A DNA stretch of 64,000 bases from Austropuccinia psidii (Eukaryota; Basidiomycota; Pucciniomycetes; Pucciniales; Sphaerophragmiaceae). The DNA is taken from positions 40,438,437 to 40,502,436 of the forward strand of contig JALGQZ010000004.1 in assembly GCA_023105745.1 (NCBI GenBank), written 5' to 3'. This document shows, one piece after another, positions 57,049 through 64,000 of the stretch. The stretch's first letter is position 1; the number at the start of each line of letters is the position of its first letter. The notes under the pieces are model-generated. The model was not told the origin of the DNA and did not search any database. It saw nothing but the letters and a program-made list of their open reading frames with translations. The translations under genes and the position numbers were made by a program.

Positions 57049-57094
57049 TTTTGGGGGCCTGGCCATGTTTTGAACTTTTTTGGGAGCCTTATAA
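57049..57094 (+). other. C1 primer-binding site and exon 1
   Basis: TGGGGGCCTGGCCATG at 57052-57067 resembles the E1 site. The exon ends at CTTATAA before the donor GTGAGT (57095). Confidence 0.65.
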
Positions 57095-57655
57095 GTGAGT
57101 TTTTTCTCTTATTTCTCACTTTCTGACAATTGCGTTATTCTTTTTATGAATAATATTTCTCAAAAATATTTATATTATATATATTTTTTTCTTTTTTTTG
57201 GTATATATACCACTTTACAGTCATATTTTAAGAGTATCTGTCACGTGGTTAATAACCACAAGACCCGTATATTTGGCATGTTTTACATATAAAAACACTT
57301 AAGCCATTAATAAAGTCTCATTTTTCAATTAAAATAAGACACCTCATACTGATAAACCAACAGTTGAGGTGTGGTTGGACGTATTTTTAACTCAATTGCC
57401 CTGTTACACACCACTTTTTTACAAATTACAATTGCTAATTACAAGTTATTCTGTGAGATATTGGTATACAAACAGTATACCAAATATCAGTAAGATGTAT
57501 TTCTGACATGGAATTGTTAATTCAATCACACTGTCATTATACAAGGGCACATTGTATTAATATACAAGCACAGCGGCCATTCTTAGACGTGCAAAACCAG
57601 CATTTTTTGAGAAGTCTTGACTGACATAAGCCCTCTTTTTCCTTTTTTGATTCAG
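57095..57655 (+). other. candidate C1 intron 1 (561 nt)
   Basis: Donor GTGAGTTTTTTC; acceptor TTTTTTGATTCAG at 57643-57655. The interior is AT-rich and non-coding, and much longer than the 78 nt in E1. No other function is seen in this stretch. Confidence 0.4.
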
Positions 57656-57955
57656 TGGAAGATAACTTCATACCACTTGAAAGCCAGTCACAGGCTAACA
57701 CACCAGTGACACCCTCAGGACCAGAGGGAAGCAAATGCAAAGGAAAGAGGCACAGTGAAGGCCTGATAACAGCAAAGAAGTGGACACCCATTTCCACACA
57801 GAAGAGTAGAAAACCACAAAATTCTGCATCAATACAAGGTAAACCAAGCTTGATAACTTGTACAGGGAAAATTACTATAATTAACCCAGTTGTAACCTCT
57901 AAAGGTAAATTGCCCAAATCAGCAAACAACAAATTTGTACAAGGCACAGTCAAAG
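57656..57955 (+). other. C1 leader exon (VEDN exon)
   Basis: An open stretch of 100 codons beginning VEDNFIPLES, matching the start of the E1, D and F exons. It is basic and Ser/Lys-rich. It joins the alpha frame if the next intron is removed. Confidence 0.5.
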
Positions 57956-58023
57956 GTAAATACCCCAAGAACATAAATTTTTTGACTGCTTGCAAACACT
58001 AACATGTCACCTGTACACCTCAG
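57956..58023 (+). other. candidate C1 intron 2 (68 nt) containing a beta-frame ATG
   Basis: Donor GTAAAT after CAAAG, a good branch sequence CACTAAC at 57997-58003, acceptor CACCTCAG. The ATG at 58004 inside it opens frame beta. Joining exon 57955 to 58024 continues in frame alpha, the same outcome as in E1. Confidence 0.6.
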
Positions 58024-59242
58024 AGATCTTGGCTTCCAAAGGAACCAACCAGAGGACAGAGAAGGTTTGTTTAGAACCAGAAGACCTGAAAGAGGACACC
58101 TTGGACACAGTAGTAGATGGAAAAACAATGAGGGAGATAATATCAACCCTGCCATTCACACTTTAATTCAATGGAGACCTCAAACCAGAGGACTGGAAAG
58201 ACATGGATCAAGTTCTTTAGCTCCACCAACTCCTCAAGGACTTATTCCAATGGAGCATGGACAACAAGAGGTTCAACCTGGAATCTCACTGGGCAGAACT
58301 TGGAGCAAGTTGCCAGAAGATTTGTCTCAAAGAGATAGACTTCAAAGACCTGATGGTAATCACTAAAGGTTGGAATCCTACCAGGCAGTTCAGACTCCTG
58401 GAGGCAAGGGCACAGAGGATAAGGAAGAATCAAGCCACTATCCAAGCTATAGAAGAAAAGTTAACACAGACAGGGCCTACTCAGATTCCTTCAGTTTCAC
58501 AAGGAGCAGGCAAAATCAGCTCTCCAGTGGCTTCACACCATTCAGAAACCAGCAGATCAGTGGCCAAGAGTCACCATTCTTCACAATTCCAGCAAGTTTC
58601 CAGGAGAAGACAAGGAAACAAGGGCAAGAACAAAATCTCCTTCAACCAGAGGAGGAAAGAGTCAGACGCTATGATTCAGAAGCTGTTGGATTTGGTAAAA
58701 GAAGTGCGCAAGAACCAGAAGTAGCTGTAAACCACTCTAGAATCAGTAGTCCTAGTAATAGAAACATTACCCCCACTCAGACTGAACATAACATTGTCAC
58801 ATCTGAGAGTAACATCAACAGTGATACACTGGGGTTAAAAATGTCCCAATATCCTGAGAAATCTGCAAAGCAGTTTGCAGAACTTGAATCCAGCCATGAG
58901 AGGATGAAAAAATTACAAGCCTCCATGGAAAAAATAGTTAAACATCTTCAAGAAGGACAAGCTCAATTGAGCAAAGCCTCTGAAGAAAATAACAAAAGAC
59001 TGAATCTAGTCTTTGAAGAACAACACCACAGCAAAAGGGACAGGGATTGTCTGCACCAAGACATAAACAAATTGTTTAATGTCTACCATAACTTGAAGCC
59101 ACAACCACAAGGCCAAGTTATGGAGAATCCATATCAACCAGATGACATCAAACCAGATGCCATGTTGATGAATAAGGCAAGATGTCCATCACAATACCAG
59201 GATGGAGATGGAATGTCTATTATTCAGAGAAGGAAGCCTTGA
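58004..59242 (+). pseudogene. C1 beta frame: Gag N-terminus and coiled coil (one stop in overlap)
   Basis: From the ATG at 58004 this frame is open except for TAA at 58367-58369. The part after 58724 is the coiled-coil-like Gag region (SSHERMKKLQASMEKIVKHL, EENNKRLNLVFEEQ), as in E1. It frame-shifts near 59240 into the capsid. Confidence 0.65.
58024..58724 (+). pseudogene. C1 alpha frame: Gag-like N-terminal protein (two stops)
   Basis: Reads TMREIISTLPFTL, DLKPEDWKDMDQVL, LHQLLKDLFQWSM and ITKGWNPTRQFRLL, a composition typical of a real protein, with two nonsense codons (near 58168 and 58219). It ends KNQK-stop at 58722-58724, as E1 ends FQK-stop. Shared PVAS and DAM landmarks align it with E1 alpha. 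Confidence 0.65.
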
Positions 59243-60137
59243 AACAGCTTCCTGAGGCCTCAAGCTGGCCCAAACTCTCTGGATCGGGAGAATATGATCA
59301 TATGGAGCTCATAGATTATATTGATGGACTACTCATTGATGTAACAAGTGTACCAGACTACTGGATTACTGCTAGATTGAATACTGTATTTAGGGTCATG
59401 CTAGTATATGGTACACAGAAATGAAAGAAATTCATGGCAGAAGAAACTGGCCATGGTGGAAGAGTCAAATCATCCAAAAGTACAGTAATGGAACTTGGAT
59501 ATGGCAGAAGACCATGTCATTTGAAAATGACAAATACTCAGTGGGCAAAGATCCATATGAGTGGTTTCTTAGACAGTCTAAAAGACTTAAAGCCATTGAT
59601 CCTCAGATGAACATCGAAATGAGGAATCACAAGCTTCTGACACAACTGCCAGGAGAACTAGAGTATGTAGTAAAATGCAGATGCAACCAAAATTGCACAC
59701 TAGATGACATTTCCAACACCTTACAAGACATAAGGAAAAGGACTAATATAGGGAAATTCACCCCATATAAGAGCAGTGGTTTCAAAGAGAAACAGCCTTT
59801 TTGGGTAGAGTATAAAGACAAACCCAAAGAAAGAGTGGCAGAAGTGGCAAAGAAGAGGAATTCGTGTCACAATTGTGGTTCAACAGACCACTATGCCAAC
59901 AACTGTCCAAAGGCAAAGAAAAAAGTCTATGCCATTGAGAAAGTCCCAGAGGAAAAATCCCCAACAGAGGATTCTGAATCAGACTCCATGGGTGATGCCA
60001 TCAGAGAACAATCTGATGATGAACAGGACCCAAGAGATGAATTTCTAGTAGAGTACCAAGTGGAAACCCCACTGGAAATTCAAGAAATACAGTTGGAAGC
60101 AGGCATGCCACAAGATACTGCCAACAAAAACTTGTGA
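59182..60137 (+). pseudogene. C1 capsid and zinc knuckle
   Basis: Capsid with LSGSGEYDHMELIDYIDG, TARLNTVFR and GRRNWPWWKSQIIQ; a frameshift near 59395 splits it. The knuckle CHNCGSTDHYANNC at 59865-59906 is complete (C-x2-C-x4-H-x4-C). An acidic tail follows, ending at TGA 60135-60137, after which the protease continues in the same frame. Confidence 0.85.
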
Positions 60138-60620
60138 AAACATAGACAAGATGCTCAAACATTCCTGGTTACACCAACTAAAGGAATGGCATATATACAT
60201 GGAACAGCCACAAAGATGACTGTCTGTATTGACAATACTCAGCACCCACTGATGATTGATAGTGGAGCCCACTACTCCATAGTGGCCAGAAAGTATCTGG
60301 ATAACCACTTCCCAAATTAGGAAAAACAGCTCTTGCACACTGAGGCAAAGAACTTTAAAAGTGCATCAGAGAAGATGACTTCCATTGGGACGATTATCAA
60401 ACAGATAATTATACCCCACAGGAAGGGTAATATCAGACTCAACCCAGAGTTTTTAGTGCTTGATGATGCCCACATCCAACGGTTTTTACTGGGAACAGAT
60501 TACCAGAGGATGTATGGAATAGACATTTACAACAGTAAAAATAGGCACATCACCATTGGTACTAACAAGGAAGAAAAAATTCACTTGATATATACCAGAT
60601 ATCTTCTCAAGATCCACTAG
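60138..60620 (+). pseudogene. C1 protease
   Basis: Aspartic protease with LMIDSGAHYSIVA; D-S-G at 60258-60266. A TAG at 60318-60320 interrupts it; 60333-60620 continues in the same frame with FLLGTDYQRMYGIDIYN. The frame changes before RT. Confidence 0.82.
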
Positions 60621-61983
60621 AAGACCTTCTGAAGGAATTCAGAGAGGGACAGTTTAGCAATACCCTGACCAGTAAACAGAAGCTAAGCTTACTGAAGATG
60701 CTGAGAAAGAACAGACCAGCATTTGTGATTGGTGAAGAACCATTAGGCAAGATCAAAGGCCATGATATAGAACTATATCTGGATGTGGAAAGACCTTAAC
60801 CAGGAGAGAAATTGAGAAACATATCAATGAACTCCTGGACATGGATGTCATCAGGAATATTTGACATAATGAAATAGTGGAAATCACCACCCCTGTCCTA
60901 ATCATCTACCATTATGGCAAGTCTAGACTGTGTGGAGACTTCAGAGCTCTGAATAACTACACAAAAGCAGACAGGTACCCTATACCCAGGATACCTCATG
61001 CCTTGGATAAACTGGCAAAAGGAAAATACATAACCAAAATGGATTGTATGAAAGGCTTCCACCAAAATGGAGTTAAACCAAACTCCATGAAATTACTGAG
61101 AATAATATTCCATATGGGTATATATGAGTATACCAGGATGCCGTTTGGCATCAAAAATGCACTAGCCCACTTGCAAAGGATGATGGACACAATATTTCAA
61201 GAAGAAATACTGGAAGGCCGGATGGTGGTATATATTGATGATATCATTATATATTCAGAGACATGGGAAGACCATATGCAATACATAGACAGAGTGCTAA
61301 GTAAATGCACACCCATAAATCTGAAAATTTCACTTAAAAAGTGCAATTTTGGCCAACAAGAGTTACTGGCTCTAGGACATAAGGTCTCAGGTCTTGGCCT
61401 GGCAATTGACCAGAATAAAGTAGCAGCAGTACTGCAAAAGCCAGTACCAAAGAGCATCAAAGAGATGCAATCTTTCCTTGGGTTTGCTAGCTACTCTAGA
61501 AACCACATCAAGAATTTTGCCTACATAACTAGTAGTTTATACAAGTTGTGTTCAAAAGATGTAGTTTTTGACATCACCAAGGAAAGGAGGGATGCATATG
61601 AGAGGATCAAATATGAACTCACAGATGCACCTATGCTCATCTTACCTGACTTTGAACTACAATTCAAGTTATACATAGATGCAGCATGTAGTCAAGGCCT
61701 AGGAGCAGCCCTTCACCAAAGACAAATTGTGGATGGTGAACCAAGAGAAGGAGTAATTTGCTACATCTCAAGGCAACTTAGAGATTCAGAAGCCAGGTAT
61801 GGGGCCACCCAGACTGAGTGTCTATGTCTATTCTGGGCTCTAAAAAAACTCCATTATTATCTGGAGGGTGCAGTCTTTGAAGTCTACACAGACTGCACAG
61901 CCTTGAATTCTTTACTAAACATGAAGACTACAAATAGACACATGCTGAGATAGAAAAAAGCCATCCAGAATTATAGAGGGAAC
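60621..61983 (+). pseudogene. C1 reverse transcriptase and RNase H
   Basis: RT from about 60640; an open frame from 60877 carries [34 protein letters not shown] and YIDD at 61231-61242, then RNase H with LYIDAACSQGLGAAL and TDCTALNSLLNM. A single TAG at 61951-61953 stands where E1 has the Trp of MLRW. 60621-60876 holds the broken N-terminal part. Confidence 0.88.
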
Positions 61984-63450
61984 ATGACCATCATATACAA
62001 AGAAGGTAAAAGTAATACCAATGCAGATGGCCTTAGCAGATGGCCACTGGATAATGTCAAGAGAAATCCAGCTTATGGCCCTGAAGTTGCAGCCAAAATC
62101 CCTATCCATTTCATGGAAAAAGATAGGAGGAAGAACTTCAGATCTTCTGAATGGGCACCAGAAAGTGGTACCCTTGACAGTGGAAACACTGATTCAGAGG
62201 GGACAGAAACTCCCATATTGGGAATAAGTTCCTCTGAACTGCACAATGAATTTTTTAGTGCAGTACTGAAGTCGTATGCCAAACACAAAAAGTGTGGCAT
62301 ACTACTACAACTCCTTCAACAAAAGTACAGTAGTCCAGAACTGGAATCCCAGCTGGAAGAACCCTGGTTGAGGGCCTATAAGGATAAAAAGTTCTTCCTT
62401 ATAGATGGCCTTCTCTACCACAGAGAGAAACACACAAGTGCACTCCCAGTGGTAGACAGAGACCACATCTCCTTGATCCTGCAGGAATGCAATGAAAGCC
62501 CCTATATGGGACACATGAGTGAAGACACAACCAAGGAGAGGGTAGCAAGCACAGCTTGGTGTCCCAAGTCGGAACAAGAGTTGAGTGAATATATTAACAC
62601 TTGTGAAAGATGCCAAAAGGCAAATAGGAAGCATGGGAAGAAGTATGGGTTACTTCAACATATAGAAGAACCTAAACACCCGTGGGAAACCATCAACATG
62701 GACTGGGTTACAGGACTTGTCCCAGGAGGCAAAGAAAACTACAATGCCTGCTTGATTATAGTTGATAGGTTCAGCAAGAGCATGAGGTGTATACCATGCC
62801 ACAAGGAGGATACAGCCATGGATACTGCTCTGTTATTTTGGAATAATATCATATCCACCTGTGGAGTCCCTAAGATCATCATTAGTGATAGGGACCCAAA
62901 ATTCACATATGAATTTTGGACCAACTTGTATGACATGCTTGGCACCAAGCTTGCTTTTTCCACAGCTTACCATCCACAAACAGATGGCCTGGCAGAGAGG
63001 ATGATCCAAACAATGGAGGACATCCTTAGGAGGTTCTGTGCCTATGGCATGGAGTATAAGGACCATGAGGGATATACCCATCACTGGGTTACCCTTCTAC
63101 CAGCTGTCCAACTGGCTTCTAATACAAGTCAGGACTCTATCACAGGAAAAACACCTGCACTGGTAGAGAAAGGGTGGAATCCCTTGTTGCCTGTGGATCA
63201 CTTGAAGAAGAATCTTCTAACCATCCACCCCACAGCCAAAGACTTCCATGATATGTGGAAGAGGGCTTGTGACACAGCTGCTAAATGCATAGCTGAAGAA
63301 AAATATTATAATAAGCAGAGGTGGGACAAGACACACATGGAACCTGACTTTAAGGAAGGGGACCAGGTGTTAGTATGTACACTGAACTTTAACAATCTTA
63401 AAGGACCCAAGAAGATGAGAGACTCATTTTTAGGGCCTTCACTATCATAA
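61984..63450 (+). pseudogene. C1 integrase
   Basis: Same frame as RT after the TAG. The zinc site ([25 protein letters not shown]) has lost the first His: E1 reads CHDSP. The catalytic core is complete: [22 protein letters not shown] and [17 protein letters not shown]. The C-terminal part runs to [15 protein letters not shown] and then frame-shifts near 63440. Confidence 0.88.
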
Positions 63451-63815
63451 AGTTGATAGGAAAGAATGCAGTGGAAGTCAAGCTCAAAGAGGAGTTTTCC
63501 AGGAAACACCCAGTCTTTCCAGTGAGCTTGGTCAAACCATACTTCCAAACTGAGGAAGGTAAATTCCCCTCCAGGAATAAGATCCTCACACCACCAAAGA
63601 TAGTGTAATTGGAGGATTCCCCAGGACCAGTGAGTAAAATCATCAGGGCCAGAAAGATCAGACTTAATGGGAAGGATCAAAGACAGTACTTAGTCATATT
63701 CAAGAACCAGACAGCTGATAAGGACAAATGGTTGGCAGAAGATGCCATACCAGATGGGAACCTTCATTTAAGGAGATTCAGAGCCTCTAGGCGGACTGCA
63801 AAATTGCATCAATGA
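63434..63815 (+). pseudogene. C1 integrase tail and chromodomain-like end
   Basis: In a second frame: AVEVKLKEEFSRKHPVFPV and LVKPYF, a TAA at 63606-63608, then YLVIFKNQTADKDKWLAED, the counterpart of the E1 chromodomain-like end. The stop is at 63813-63815. Confidence 0.78.
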
Positions 63816-63826
63816 TGAGCCTTTTT

Positions 63827-63838
63827 AGAGGGAGGGTA
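63827..63838 (+). promoter_or_regulatory. C1 polypurine tract
   Basis: AGAGGGAGGGTA directly before TGTCAGCC. It fixes the 3' LTR start and proves that the LTR-C repeats are LTRs. Confidence 0.88.
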
Positions 63839-64000
63839 TGTCAGCCTGTGACTCAAAACCAGAGCACAAGCATGACAGCCAAAATACCATAAGCCAATGG
63901 TATAGCCAAGATACCACCAGAACATGGAGCTGAGCCAAATCAGCTCAAAAAGTATCAAGGGAAAGACTAAACTCACCTCTTTCTGAAAGTATAAGTCCTA
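63839..64000 (+). repeat. C1 3' LTR (LTR-C), first 162 bp
   Basis: TGTCAGCCTGTGACTC onward, aligned with 55612 with about 92% identity by eye. Cut by the window end. Confidence 0.9.

Larger units (their letters stand above)
26544..64000 (+). mobile_element. element F: old gypsy-type element, host of A2, E1 and C1
   Basis: Plus-strand order: 5' LTR-B (26544-28424), primer-binding site split by A2 (28425-28432 and 41095 on), leader (to 41452), E1 insertion, leader and gag exons (51553-52581), an LTR-C, a second gag segment (54002 on), protease and RT to 55611, then C1. Its end lies outside the window. The capsid and zinc-knuckle region is deleted. It is a close relative of D. Confidence 0.8.
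55612..64000 (+). mobile_element. C1: Ty3/gypsy element with LTR-C, runs past window end
   Basis: 5' LTR-C 55612-57048, primer-binding site, introns, gag, protease, RT, RNase H, integrase, chromodomain-like end, polypurine tract and the first 162 bp of the 3' LTR (63839 on). About a dozen differences in those 162 bp show it is older than E1. Coding lesions are few: nonsense codons and frameshifts in gag, protease, before RT, one TAG in RNase H, and a frameshift at the integrase end. It is inserted in the RT of F. Confidence 0.92.

Noticed and set aside
1..64000. Cellular protein, rRNA or tRNA genes between the elements
   Set aside because: Apart from 837-3590, which shows no coding signal, every stretch is assigned to a retroelement or its UTR. 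I saw no tRNA-like cloverleaf or rRNA core sequence.

Overview
The window is a stack of LTR retrotransposons inserted into one another. I found no cellular gene, no rRNA or tRNA gene and no bacterial-type signal. The AT-rich DNA, Ty3/gypsy polyproteins, chromodomains, spliceosomal-type GT-AG introns and 1.4-2 kb LTRs point to a fungus with a large transposon-filled genome. The Gag start MPVQHSPPAKNTRSQ resembles elements I recall from rust fungi (Pucciniales, for example Austropuccinia psidii), so I favour a rust. That assignment rests on memory and is unverified.

Names used here. LTR families: LTR-A (TGT.ACAACC...CCCCTGTGACA), LTR-B (TGTGAGCC...CCTTACA, about 1.9-2.0 kb), LTR-C (TGTCAGCC...CTGACA, about 1437 bp) and LTR-E (TGTGAGCC...CCTTACA, 1837 bp, sharing end motifs with LTR-B). 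Elements with internal sequence: D (minus strand, 3' LTR at 3591, leader end at 24529), A1 (plus, 10774-18956), F (plus, 5' LTR 26544-28424, runs past the window), A2 (minus, 28433-41089), E1 (minus, 41453-51547) and C1 (plus, 55612 to beyond 64000).

Layout. 1-836 is the end of an LTR-C and 837-3590 is decayed AT-rich DNA. D is the oldest host. Its 3' LTR is 3591-5313, its pol 3' half is 5455-8099, and its reverse transcriptase is then split by an 11-kb block (8100-19182) holding an LTR-A, a solo LTR-C and the decayed chromovirus A1. D resumes at 19183-24529 and its 5' LTR is broken by a solo LTR-C (24880-26316) and then by F (26544 onward). F is itself interrupted by A2 inside its primer-binding site (duplication GGGGG), by E1 in its leader (CCAAT), by an LTR-C inside gag (52582-54001) and by C1 inside its reverse transcriptase (55611/55612). 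A2 in turn carries a solo LTR-C (TGTTT) and a solo LTR-B (TTTCC). Nesting reaches four levels (D > F > A2 > solo LTR).

E1 is young: I count three differences between its two 1837-bp LTRs, and one 1974-codon frame spans capsid, zinc knuckle, protease, RT, RNase H and integrase. Its 5' region is the most interesting part of the window. A conserved small Gag-like frame (alpha) overlaps the start of the polyprotein frame (beta) in the -1 register. A candidate 64-nt intron contains the beta ATG. If the intron is kept, the first start codon gives the polyprotein; if it is removed, the next ATG gives alpha. C1 has the same arrangement, and alpha is conserved in D and F. A second unexplained structure is a 102-105-nt GTAAGT...AG unit present twice in the 3' UTR of both A1 and A2.
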